From CAYYMD01 sp964480425 (lineage in GTDB: Bacteria; Planctomycetota; Phycisphaerae; SM23-33), in contig CAYZPY010000155.1 in assembly GCA_964480425.1 (NCBI GenBank), forward strand, positions 1 to 5,526: DNA of 5,526 bases, written 5' to 3'. The notes beneath the pieces are model-generated. The model did no database searches, had not been told where the DNA came from, and was given only the letters and a program-made list of their open reading frames with translations. Below, piece after piece: positions 1 to 5,526 of the stretch. How positions within the stretch are numbered: the first letter of the stretch is position 1; the number at the start of each line of letters is the position of its first letter. Made by a program: the position numbers and the translations under genes.

Positions 1-452
1 ACGGTCGAGGATCGTTTTTGGGCGTCCTGGTGTCCGGTGACAAACGCCACGGACGAGGACATCCGCCGGTCGGTCAGCGGTATTCCGGCATAGGCGCCCG
101 CGGCCACGGCGGCCGTTATGCCGGGAACGATGCAAAATGGCACACCTGCGGCGGCAAGGGCCTGCGCCTCTTCGCCGCCGCGGGCGAAGACAAAGGCATC
201 ACCGCCCTTGAGACGAACAACCAGTTTACCCTCTCGGGCCCTGGAGACGAGCATATCGGTAATATCCTGCTGTTTGGCGGACTGACCCGGCTTTTTGCCC
301 ACGTAGAGCAGTTCTGCCTTCTCGGCCAGGTCCAGCAGGGCAGGGTCGAGTAGGCGATCGTACGCGACCACGTCGGCGCGTCTCAGCCACTTCGCGCCGC
401 GCATTGATATGAGCCCGGCAGGTCCGGCGCCGGCGCCCAGCAGCACGACCAT
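1..452 (-). CDS. cobA: Uroporphyrinogen-III C-methyltransferase (SUMT/CobA type), N-terminal part, cut by window edge
   Basis: SUMT transfers two methyl groups from S-adenosylmethionine to uroporphyrinogen III, giving precorrin-2 for siroheme and cobalamin; it is a cytoplasmic enzyme. 150 residues are visible before the left edge. In order: a glycine-rich SAM loop (residues 5-14, LGAGAGPAGL), ADVVAYDRL (27-34), YVGKKPG (50-56), the family block LKGGDAFVFARGGEE (81-95), VPGITAAVAAGAYAGIPLT (109-127) and SVAFVTGH (134-141). D32 and K53 align with the active-site Asp248 and Lys270 of E. coli CysG (from memory). The SAM loop departs from the usual GAGPGDPGL, and GGDPF is GGDAF. The start at 452 places the family motif at the protein N-terminus, as is usual. 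An in-frame ATG at 500 would add 16 polar residues; neither start has a Shine-Dalgarno site. A C-terminal fusion to uroporphyrinogen-III synthase (HemD) is possible but out of view. The family call is secure; the subtype and start are less so. Confidence 0.9.
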   Translation of the reverse strand, partial: MVVLLGAGAGPAGLISMRGAKWLRRADVVAYDRLLDPALLDLAEKAELLYVGKKPGQSAKQQDITDMLVSRAREGKLVVRLKGGDAFVFARGGEEAQALAAAGVPFCIVPGITAAVAAGAYAGIPLTDRRMSSSVAFVTGHQDAQKRSST

Positions 453-507
453 GCCGGTTTCGTTTTTGCGGTGATTGCGATTGGTTTGTCTGTGTGTCAT
501 TCGGGGT

Positions 508-536
508 ATTTTATGCCCCACGGCGGGGTGCGGCAA
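508..536 (-). promoter_or_regulatory. Candidate sigma-70-type promoter of the cobA-like gene
   Basis: On the minus strand, TTGCCG (536-531, 4 of 6 matches to the -35 consensus) lies 17 bases from TAAAAT (513-508, 5 of 6 to the -10). The predicted RNA start is about position 501-500, exactly at the upstream ATG of the cobA-like gene. The spacer holds a small dyad, CCCC-GCCGT-GGGG, which could be an operator. Seen by eye only. Confidence 0.4.
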
Positions 537-598
537 AAATTTAAGGAACTATTCAAGCGCCCCCGGCGTCGGACCGATTCACGAAAACGGGCGGGGTC

Positions 599-603
599 AG
601 GAG
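599..603 (+). promoter_or_regulatory. Ribosome binding site that fixes the PilZ gene start
   Basis: AGGAG lies 8 bases upstream of the ATG at 612. This supports that start over the in-frame GTG at 471, whose reading frame would overlap the divergent neighbour's leader and add 47 low-complexity basic residues with no domain. Confidence 0.7.
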
Positions 604-611
604 AATTACGG

Positions 612-1001
612 ATGATATATCCTGATTACAAATACCATGAGCGCGGAAAAGAACATCCTGCCGCAGACGTCGCCGAGCGCCGTCGTCACCCTCGAATGGA
701 GCTTCAGGTCGCGCTGCGATGCATAAGACTGGACCCTGATTGCGGGCGGGCGACGGAGTTGCTTCGCGCAGTGGACATATCCCGCAGCGGCATGGGGGCG
801 ACCGCCAACAGGCCATTCTATCCCGGTCAGCGCACGGTCCTTTGCATGCCGCTTACGGACGTGACCGGACGGCGGAATATTTACGCAACGGTGGTTCGGT
901 GCACTGCATCCCACGACGGGGGATATTGCCTCGGTCTTAAGTTCGACGCTCCGGCTGTCGATTCGTGGTGCGGGATGAGCAGAGGCGCCGTGGCGGCGTG
1001 A
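612..1001 (+). CDS. Small PilZ-domain protein (probable cyclic-di-GMP receptor)
   Basis: 129 residues, made almost entirely of one PilZ domain. PilZ domains bind the second messenger cyclic-di-GMP and switch motility, exopolysaccharide or other outputs through protein contacts. The two binding motifs are both present: RRxxR at residues 24-28 (RRHPR) and D/NxSxxG at 55-60 (DISRSG). Between and after them lie the expected beta-barrel strands (about 30-52 and 73-112), ending in GYCLGLKFD. The first 20 residues are polar and probably a flexible tail. There is no signal peptide, membrane segment or output domain, so it must act through a partner that cannot be identified here. Six cysteines (37, 44, 78, 97, 106, 120) are many for this length. 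It is divergent from the cobA-like gene and followed by the tRNA promoter, so it is probably transcribed alone. The family is well supported; the biological role is unknown. Confidence 0.85.
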   Translation: MIYPDYKYHERGKEHPAADVAERRRHPRMELQVALRCIRLDPDCGRATELLRAVDISRSGMGATANRPFYPGQRTVLCMPLTDVTGRRNIYATVVRCTASHDGGYCLGLKFDAPAVDSWCGMSRGAVAA

Positions 1002-1026
1002 GTTTCAACGTTTGCGCCGGCGGTTC

Positions 1027-1055
1027 TTGACGGACAGGGGGCGAATCTCTATCAT
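1027..1055 (+). promoter_or_regulatory. Promoter of tRNA-Gln
   Basis: TTGACG (1027-1032, 5 of 6 to the -35 consensus) and TATCAT (1050-1055, 5 of 6 to the -10) are separated by exactly 17 bases. The expected RNA start near 1062 leaves a leader of about 8 bases before the tRNA, typical of a bacterial tRNA promoter. Confidence 0.75.
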
Positions 1056-1069
1056 TAGATACACATCAC

Positions 1070-1140
1070 AGGGGAATGGTGTAACGGCAGCACGACTGGC
1101 TCTGGACCAGTTAGTCTAGGTTCGAATCCTAGTTCCCCTG
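1070..1140 (+). tRNA. tRNA-Gln, anticodon CTG
   Basis: The full cloverleaf can be folded by hand. The acceptor stem AGGGGAA (1070-1076) pairs with TTCCCCT (1133-1139). The D stem is GTG/CAC (1079-1081, 1091-1093). The anticodon stem ACTGG/CCAGT (1095-1099, 1107-1111) encloses the loop CTCTGGA, with anticodon CTG at 1102-1104. The variable loop has 4 bases, and the T stem CTAGG/CCTAG encloses TTCGAAT (1116-1132). G1140 is the discriminator, as expected for glutamine tRNA. It reads CAG codons. No CCA is encoded, so it must be added after transcription. Confidence 0.96.
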
Positions 1141-1191
1141 ATTTTTGGGGTGGGGCATTTTCGCTCGCGCCGCCGGACGCACGTGTTGTGC

Positions 1192-1219
1192 TTGAAATGA
1201 CGCGCATCTGGCGGATAAT
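1192..1219 (+). promoter_or_regulatory. Promoter of tRNA-Arg
   Basis: TTGAAA (1192-1197, 5 of 6) and GATAAT (1214-1219, 5 of 6) are separated by 16 bases. The predicted RNA start near 1226 lies about 6 bases before the tRNA. This suggests that tRNA-Arg has its own promoter, with possible read-through from the tRNA-Gln promoter as well. Confidence 0.65.
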
Positions 1220-1231
1220 ATCCTTATCCAC

Positions 1232-1305
<74 letters not shown>

Positions 1306-1312
1306 GTCCTAA

Positions 1313-1350
1313 AGACCGGAGCAGGAGAAAATAATTTTCTCCTGCGGTCT
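1313..1350. terminator. Strong hairpin after the tRNAs: probable terminator, or a palindromic operator
   Basis: An outer stem AGACC (1313-1317) / GGTCT (1346-1350) and an inner stem GCAGGAGAAAA (1321-1331) / its complement (1335-1345) are joined by a 3-base bulge (1318-1320) and a TAA loop. It lies 8 bases after tRNA-Arg and 165 bases before the next gene, so a terminator for the tRNA transcript is the simplest reading. No T-run follows the hairpin; the only run of Ts is inside the 3' arm. The inner 25 bases (1321-1345) form a perfect palindrome, so a protein binding site is the alternative. Confidence 0.6.
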
Positions 1351-1515
1351 ACTTCATAGTTTCGACATACCGCATTCATGGGTGACTTTAACGGAACCGA
1401 ATCGCGGTTTTTGCTTGAAACGTCGTCGGTCGCCTGTAATTTTATGCGCCGGGGGCAATGATTCGGCGAGCGGTTTTACGTATTTCACGCGGCACGAAAT
1501 TTTCAGGAGTTTGTA
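1351..1515 (+). promoter_or_regulatory. Leader and presumed promoter region of the arabinose operon
   Basis: 165 bases without a convincing gene. The best promoter candidate is TTGCTT (1411-1416), 18 bases, TGTAAT (1435-1440, 5 of 6 to the -10); TTGAAA (1415-1420) with TAATTT (1437-1442) at 16 bases is an alternative. Just upstream, AACCG (1395-1399) and CGGTT (1405-1409) form a short inverted repeat that could be an operator. A TACGTA core at 1477-1482 loosely recalls the centre of an AraR box, but the flanks do not fit. AGGAG at 1505-1509 is the ribosome binding site of the GH51 gene. Confidence 0.35.
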
Positions 1516-2985
1516 GTGAACACAATAGTCATCCAGGCGGACCTCGGCCGGGACAAAATCAGCCGGCACGTTTACGGCCATTTTTCCGAGCATCTCGGCC
1601 GGTGCATATACGAGGGCTACTGGGTGGGCGAGGATTCGCCCATTCCCAACACCCGTGGCATCCGTAACGACGTCGTCGAGGCGCTGAATCGCCTGAACAT
1701 TCCCAACCTCCGCTGGCCGGGCGGATGCTTCGCGGACGAGTATCACTGGATGGACGGAATCGGCCCGCGTCGGGACCGCCCGACAATGATCAACACGCAC
1801 TGGGGCGGCGTGACCGAGAACAACCACTTCGGCACGCACGAGTTCCTGGACCTATGCGGGCAGCTCGGCTGTGAGCCGTACATCTGCGGCAACGTCGGCA
1901 GCGGGACGGTCCGCGGGATGAGCCAGTGGGTGGAATACGTCAACTTCGGCGGGCAAAGCCCGATGTCCGACCTGCGTCGCCGCAACGGTCGCGACCAGCC
2001 GTGGGGCGTAAGGTACTGGGGCGTGGGCAACGAGAATTGGGGCTGCGGTGGGCGCATGAGGCCGGAATATTACGCCGACCTGTACCGCCGGTTCGCCTGC
2101 TACTGCCGCGACTACGGCGACAACGAGCTGTACCGCATCGCATGCGGGCCGGACAGCGCCAACTACGAGTGGACCGAGGTGCTCATGAGCCGCGCCGCGC
2201 GCTGGATGGACGGCCTGTCGCTGCATTACTACTGCCGCACCGGCGAGCGCAGTCACTCGGCCACGCAGTACGAGGAGGACGACTGGTTCATCCTGCTAAA
2301 AAAGGCGCTTCGCCTGGACGAACTGCTGGCGAACCACTCCACGATAATGGACCGCTACGACCCTCACCGGCGCGTTGGGCTCATCGTCGACGAGTGGGGC
2401 ACCTGGCATCAGGTCGAAGAGGGCACGCACCCGCGATTCCTCTACCAGCAAAACACCATCCGCGACGCGTTAGTGGCGGGTCTTTCGCTGAACGTTCTTA
2501 ACGGGCACTGCCGACGGGTGCACATGGCCAACATCGCCCAGACCATCAACGTGCTGCAGGCCATGGCGCTGACCGACGGACAGAAGATGCTCTTGACGCC
2601 GACGTACCACGTGTTCGAGATGTACAAGGTCCACCAGGACGCCACGCTGCTGCCGGCGGACGTTCGGTGCGACCATTACGCATACGGCGACGACACCATA
2701 CCGGGCATAAGCGCCTCGGCGTCGCGCGACAGCGAGGGTAAAATCCACCTGACGCTTTGCAACCTGAACCCCAACGACGCGGTGGCGGTTGAATGCGACG
2801 TTCGCGGCGCGGAGGTCGGCAGCGCGGCGGGTCGGGTGCTGACGGCAGAGAGAATCACGGACCACAACACGTTCGACAATCCCGAGGCGGTGCGGCCGGA
2901 GGCGTTCGATGACGTCAAGGCCGACGGCAGAAAAATGACCGTCCGCATGCCGGCGAAGTCGATCGTTGTGTTGGAAATTTCGTAA
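1516..2985 (+). CDS. abfA: Alpha-L-arabinofuranosidase, glycoside hydrolase family 51
   Basis: 489 residues, the usual length for an intracellular GH51 enzyme. It cleaves terminal alpha-L-arabinofuranosyl residues from arabino-oligosaccharides or arabinoxylo-oligosaccharides with retention of configuration. The N-terminal half is a textbook family signature: HVYGHFSEHLGRCIYEGYW (18-36), GEDSPIPNTRGIRNDVVEAL (38-57) and NLRWPGGCFADEYHW (64-78). The acid/base is E173 in GVGNENWG (169-176) and the nucleophile is E293 in LIVDEWGTWH (289-298), close to the E175/E294 pair of the Geobacillus enzyme. ANIAQTINVLQ (338-348) and LLTPTYHVFEMY (359-370) close the (beta/alpha)8 barrel; about 385-489 form the C-terminal beta domain. 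There is no signal peptide, so it is cytoplasmic. The GTG start is set by AGGAG 6 bases upstream and agrees with the family N-terminus. It is first in a three-gene operon. The family is certain; the preferred linkage cannot be read from sequence. Confidence 0.96.
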   Translation: MNTIVIQADLGRDKISRHVYGHFSEHLGRCIYEGYWVGEDSPIPNTRGIRNDVVEALNRLNIPNLRWPGGCFADEYHWMDGIGPRRDRPTMINTHWGGVTENNHFGTHEFLDLCGQLGCEPYICGNVGSGTVRGMSQWVEYVNFGGQSPMSDLRRRNGRDQPWGVRYWGVGNENWGCGGRMRPEYYADLYRRFACYCRDYGDNELYRIACGPDSANYEWTEVLMSRAARWMDGLSLHYYCRTGERSHSATQYEEDDWFILLKKALRLDELLANHSTIMDRYDPHRRVGLIVDEWGTWHQVEEGTHPRFLYQQNTIRDALVAGLSLNVLNGHCRRVHMANIAQTINVLQAMALTDGQKMLLTPTYHVFEMYKVHQDATLLPADVRCDHYAYGDDTIPGISASASRDSEGKIHLTLCNLNPNDAVAVECDVRGAEVGSAAGRVLTAERITDHNTFDNPEAVRPEAFDDVKADGRKMTVRMPAKSIVVLEIS

Positions 2986-3020
2986 CGAAACCCCTGGCAA
3001 GAACGGAAGGTGAAATCAAG

Positions 3021-4610
3021 GTGTCCATCAAAGTTGCATTCATCGGCGCCGGAAGCGTAGGTTTCACGCGGCAGCTGTTTCGCGACATACTGTCGGTGGA
3101 GGAACTGCGCGACACGCATTTCTCGATGACTGACATAAACAAGCACAATCTCGATATGATCGTGCAGTTGTGCCGCAAGGACATACGCAACAACGGGCTG
3201 AAGGGCGTGAAGCTCACCTCCTCGATCGACCGGCGCCGGGCGCTGGAGGAGGCCGATTACGTAATCAACTGCACGCGCATCGGCGGCCTGGAGGCGTACA
3301 AACTCGATGTGGAGATACCGCTGAAATACGGACTGGACCAGTGCGTGGGAGACACCATCTGCGCAGGGGGGATAATGTACGGCCAGAGGAACATTCCGTG
3401 CATACTGGATTTCTGCCGCGACATACGCGAAGTGGCCGACAAACAGGCGCTGTTCTTGAACTATTCCAACCCAAACGCAATGAACACCTGGGCAGCCAAC
3501 GTGTACGGCGGCGTGCCGACAATCGGACTTTGCCACGGCGTTATCGCGGGACACCGCCAACTGGCCGAAGTCATCGAATTTCTTATCAACAAGGGCAAAA
3601 AGCCCACATCGAAAAATTACCGCAGTGTCGAGCCGAGGGACGTGGACATTATCTGCGCCGGGATAAACCACCAGACGTGGTACATACAGGTTATTTACGA
3701 CGGGCAGGACTGGACGGACCGCCTGCTGGAGGGATTCGAGAAACATCCCAGGTTCAGCAAGACCGAGAAGGTCCGCATCGACATACTGCGGCGGTTCGGG
3801 TATTACTCCACCGAGTCCAACGGTCACCTTTCGGAATACGTCCCGTGGTATCGCAAGCGCCCCGGTGAAATCCGCAAGTGGATCGACATGTCATCGTGGA
3901 TACACGGGGAGACGGGCGGGTATCTCCGGGTGTGCACCGAGGGGCGCAACTGGTTCAAGACGGACTTTCCGCAATGGCTCAAGGTCGACGACGCACCCAT
4001 CGGCCCGGACGAGCGGGGCAAAGAGCACGCCTCGTACATAATCGAGGGCCTGGAGACTGGGCGCCTCTATCGCGGGCACTTCAACGTGGTAAACGACGGG
4101 TGTATCACCAATCTACCCGACGACGCCGTATTGGAGGTTCCCGGCTACGTTGACCGCAACGGGGTAAACATACCTCAGGTGGGCGATTTGCCGACCGGCT
4201 GCGCGGCAGTGTGCAACGCCTCGATAAGCGTGCAGCGCCTGTCGGTGGAGGCGGGCGTGTGCGGCGACGTGATGCTGCTCAAGCAGGCGATGATGATGGA
4301 CCCGCTCACCGGCGCGGTGCTTAACAGCGAGGAAATTTCGCAGATGACCGACGAGATGCTCCTGGCGCAGCGCAAGTGGCTGCCCCAGTACGCCGACGAG
4401 ATTGCCGCCGCCCGCAAGCGGCTCAGTTCGGCCAAGCGAAGGGGCATTTACGCCGGCGTCAAGAAGTGGAAGGGCGCCGCGCGCGTAAAGCCCAAGACCA
4501 TCGCGCAGATGAAAAAGCAGCGCGAAAAGTACCGCTACCTTGCCGGGGCGGCGGACAAGTCGGACCAGGACGGAAAAATACCGCGTGCCGCGTCGAAAAA
4601 GAAATCGTAA
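3021..4610 (+). CDS. Glycoside hydrolase family 4 enzyme, MelA-like (alpha-galactosidase type), with a basic C-terminal tail
   Basis: 529 residues. GH4 enzymes use NAD+ and a divalent metal: they oxidise C3 of the sugar, eliminate the aglycone and add water. Visible parts: the Rossmann dinucleotide loop FIGAGSVGF (7-15), D38 in MTDIN, RIGGLEAYKLD (86-96), DTICAGGIMYGQRNIP (111-126), LNYSNPNAMNTWA (146-158), the metal-site motifs GLCHG (169-173, C171) and GINHQTWY (214-221, H217), then GYYSTESNGHLSEYVPWYRK (260-279), NDGCITNLPDDAVLEVP (358-374) and MMMDPLTGAVL (424-434). E. coli MelA matches throughout and, having CH rather than CN, the enzyme should act on non-phosphorylated sugars. The MelA-like fold ends near residue 457; the last 72 or so residues are an extra tail rich in lysine and arginine. 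No signal peptide. The GTG start is preceded by AAGGTGA (3007-3013) at 7 bases. It lies 35 nt after the GH51 gene and 53 nt before araB, so it probably trims imported arabinan or galactan side chains. Alpha-galactosidase is the default; alpha-galacturonidase or beta-L-arabinopyranosidase activity is possible. Confidence 0.9.
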   Translation: MSIKVAFIGAGSVGFTRQLFRDILSVEELRDTHFSMTDINKHNLDMIVQLCRKDIRNNGLKGVKLTSSIDRRRALEEADYVINCTRIGGLEAYKLDVEIPLKYGLDQCVGDTICAGGIMYGQRNIPCILDFCRDIREVADKQALFLNYSNPNAMNTWAANVYGGVPTIGLCHGVIAGHRQLAEVIEFLINKGKKPTSKNYRSVEPRDVDIICAGINHQTWYIQVIYDGQDWTDRLLEGFEKHPRFSKTEKVRIDILRRFGYYSTESNGHLSEYVPWYRKRPGEIRKWIDMSSWIHGETGGYLRVCTEGRNWFKTDFPQWLKVDDAPIGPDERGKEHASYIIEGLETGRLYRGHFNVVNDGCITNLPDDAVLEVPGYVDRNGVNIPQVGDLPTGCAAVCNASISVQRLSVEAGVCGDVMLLKQAMMMDPLTGAVLNSEEISQMTDEMLLAQRKWLPQYADEIAAARKRLSSAKRRGIYAGVKKWKGAARVKPKTIAQMKKQREKYRYLAGAADKSDQDGKIPRAASKKKS

Positions 4611-4663
4611 ACTCGCCCCGATAATTCGTTTGGAATAACCCGACATTGCAGAGGGAGTCAGGC

Positions 4664-5526
4664 ATGGCCAAGTACACAATCGGACTGGATTACGGCACCA
4701 ACTCGGTTCGCGCGGTGGTGGTCAACGTCGCCAACGGGCGCGAGGCGGGTTCGGCGGTGTGGAATTACTCACACGGGCAGAACGGCGTGATTCTCTCGGG
4801 CGACCCGAACCTGGCCAGGCAACACCCGGCCGATTACGTCAAGGGCGCCGAGGTGGTCATCAATAAGGCGCTGTCGGCCTCGAGGCGCAAACTCAAGAGT
4901 TTTCGCCCGTCGCAGGTAATCGGTATCGGCGTCGACACTACCGGCAGCACGCCGCTTCCGGTCGACCGTGACGGTCGACCGCTTGCGTTCGAGAAGAAGT
5001 TCGCCAAAGACCCGGCGGCGATGGCCTGGCTGTGGAAGGACCACACCAGCGTCGCCGAGGCAGAGGAAATAACCCAACAGGCCCGTAAGCGCCGCCCGCA
5101 ATACCTGGCCAAGTGCGGCGGCGCCTACAGCAGCGAGTGGTTCTTCAGCAAGATACTCCACTGCCTGCGGACCAGTTCTAAGGTTTTCGACGCGGCGTAC
5201 AGTTGGGTGGAAATCGCCGACTGGATACCGGCCATGCTTACCGGAAGGGAGAATCCCGACGAACTGACCGTCAGCGTCTGCGCCGCGGGGCACAAGGCCA
5301 TGTACAACGACTCATGGGGCGGATACCCGGACAAAAAGTTCCTGGCAGGCATTCATCCCCGGCTCGGCGATCTTCGCGACCGGCTTGCGGACAAGGCCCA
5401 CACCATCGACACGCCGGTGGGGGGACTGACGGGACAGTGGGCAAAGAAAACGGGCCTCAGCGAGGGCATACCCGTTGCGGTCGGCGCGTTCGACGCGCAC
5501 CTCGGGGCGGTTGGTGCGGGCATAAA
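4664..5526 (+). CDS. araB: L-ribulokinase (FGGY carbohydrate kinase), N-terminal half, cut by window edge
   Basis: 287 residues are visible, about half of the usual 560 or so. AraB phosphorylates L-ribulose with ATP to give L-ribulose 5-phosphate, the second step of L-arabinose breakdown in the cytoplasm. The AraB-specific blocks are all present: the phosphate-binding start IGLDYGTNSVRAVVV (6-20), IGIGVDTTGSTPLPVD (86-101), LWKDHTSVAEAEEIT (123-137), GGAYSSEWFFSKILH (152-166), SWVEIADWIPAMLTG (180-194), AGHKAMYNDSWGG (208-220) and GAFDAHLGAVGAG (274-286), in which D277 is the expected catalytic base. These follow E. coli AraB closely, which separates it from xylulokinase and glycerol kinase. 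The ATG is preceded by GAGGGAG (4651-4657) at 6 bases. It is third in the operon, and its presence makes arabinose the likely product that the upstream hydrolases deliver. Confidence 0.95.
   Translation, partial: MAKYTIGLDYGTNSVRAVVVNVANGREAGSAVWNYSHGQNGVILSGDPNLARQHPADYVKGAEVVINKALSASRRKLKSFRPSQVIGIGVDTTGSTPLPVDRDGRPLAFEKKFAKDPAAMAWLWKDHTSVAEAEEITQQARKRRPQYLAKCGGAYSSEWFFSKILHCLRTSSKVFDAAYSWVEIADWIPAMLTGRENPDELTVSVCAAGHKAMYNDSWGGYPDKKFLAGIHPRLGDLRDRLADKAHTIDTPVGGLTGQWAKKTGLSEGIPVAVGAFDAHLGAVGAGI
4959..4981. repeat. Two tandem copies of a 10-bp palindrome inside araB
   Basis: CGGTCGACCG occurs at 4959-4968 and again at 4972-4981, separated by TGA. Each copy is a perfect palindrome, so the pair can also fold into one 10-bp stem with a 3-base loop. 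It encodes part of a conserved araB stretch (VDRDGRP, residues 100-106), so codon coincidence is the simplest explanation. Confidence 0.6.

Noticed and set aside
18..353. A 111-codon plus-strand open frame at the left end
   Set aside because: The complementary strand encodes clear SUMT motifs over the whole stretch; the plus-strand product has no recognisable domain.
471..611. A longer N-terminus for the PilZ protein, starting at GTG 471
   Set aside because: No ribosome binding site is apparent, the added residues lack a domain, and the ATG at 612 has AGGAG at ideal spacing.
1133..1150. An intrinsic terminator directly after tRNA-Gln (TTTTT followed by GGGG)
   Set aside because: The only CCCC that could pair with that GGGG is part of the tRNA acceptor stem, and the T-run lies in the loop rather than after the stem.
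1477..1482. An AraR-type operator around TACGTA upstream of the GH51 gene
   Set aside because: Only the 6-bp core is symmetric; the flanks do not match the extended palindrome of a known AraR box.
2676..3827. A 383-codon open frame on the minus strand
   Set aside because: It lies antisense to the GH51 3' end and most of the GH4 gene, both of which have unmistakable family motifs. It shows no recognisable domain and is expected as a shadow in GC-rich coding DNA.
4113..4679. A 188-codon minus-strand open frame across the GH4 3' end and the araB start
   Set aside because: It is antisense to conserved GH4 sequence and to the araB ribosome binding site, with no family motif of its own.

Overview
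This is a GC-rich bacterial window with conventional Shine-Dalgarno sites ahead of four of its five protein genes, two tRNA genes without an encoded CCA, and a cluster for using plant arabinose polysaccharides. No marker identifies the taxon. The combination (cobalamin/siroheme methyltransferase, PilZ protein, GH51 plus GH4 plus ribulokinase, tRNAs lacking CCA) would fit a plant-polymer-degrading Planctomycetota or a similar heterotroph, but that is inference only.

Layout. (1) 1-452, minus: the N-terminal 150 residues of a uroporphyrinogen-III C-methyltransferase (SUMT/CobA type). It runs off the left edge and may start instead at 500. (2) 453-611: divergent intergenic region with a minus-strand promoter candidate and GGGG/CCCC dyads. 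(3) 612-1001, plus: a small one-domain PilZ protein, a likely cyclic-di-GMP receptor. (4) 1027-1305: tRNA-Gln(CTG) and tRNA-Arg(TCG), each with its own sigma-70-like promoter. (5) 1313-1350: a strong hairpin with a perfect 25-bp palindrome at its core. (6) 1351-1515: the leader of the sugar operon. (7) 1516 to the right edge, plus: a GH51 alpha-L-arabinofuranosidase, a GH4 MelA-type glycosidase and the N-terminal half of L-ribulokinase AraB. The gaps between them are 35 and 53 nt, so they are probably cotranscribed.

How the genes work together. None of the three enzymes has a signal peptide, so the operon probably acts in the cytoplasm on imported oligosaccharides. GH51 releases L-arabinose from arabino-oligosaccharides. 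The GH4 enzyme removes a second sugar, perhaps alpha-galactose or the similar beta-L-arabinopyranose. AraB phosphorylates L-ribulose, the isomerisation product of arabinose. The isomerase (AraA), epimerase (AraD), transporter and regulator are not in the window. The tRNA, PilZ and CobA genes look like unrelated neighbours.

No novel defence or mobile system is visible: there is no CRISPR array, transposase, integrase or attachment-site duplication at the tRNAs. The points most worth a second look are the GH4 enzyme's substrate and its lysine/arginine-rich C-terminal tail, the perfect palindrome upstream of the operon, the altered SAM loop in CobA, and a possible leaderless start for that gene.
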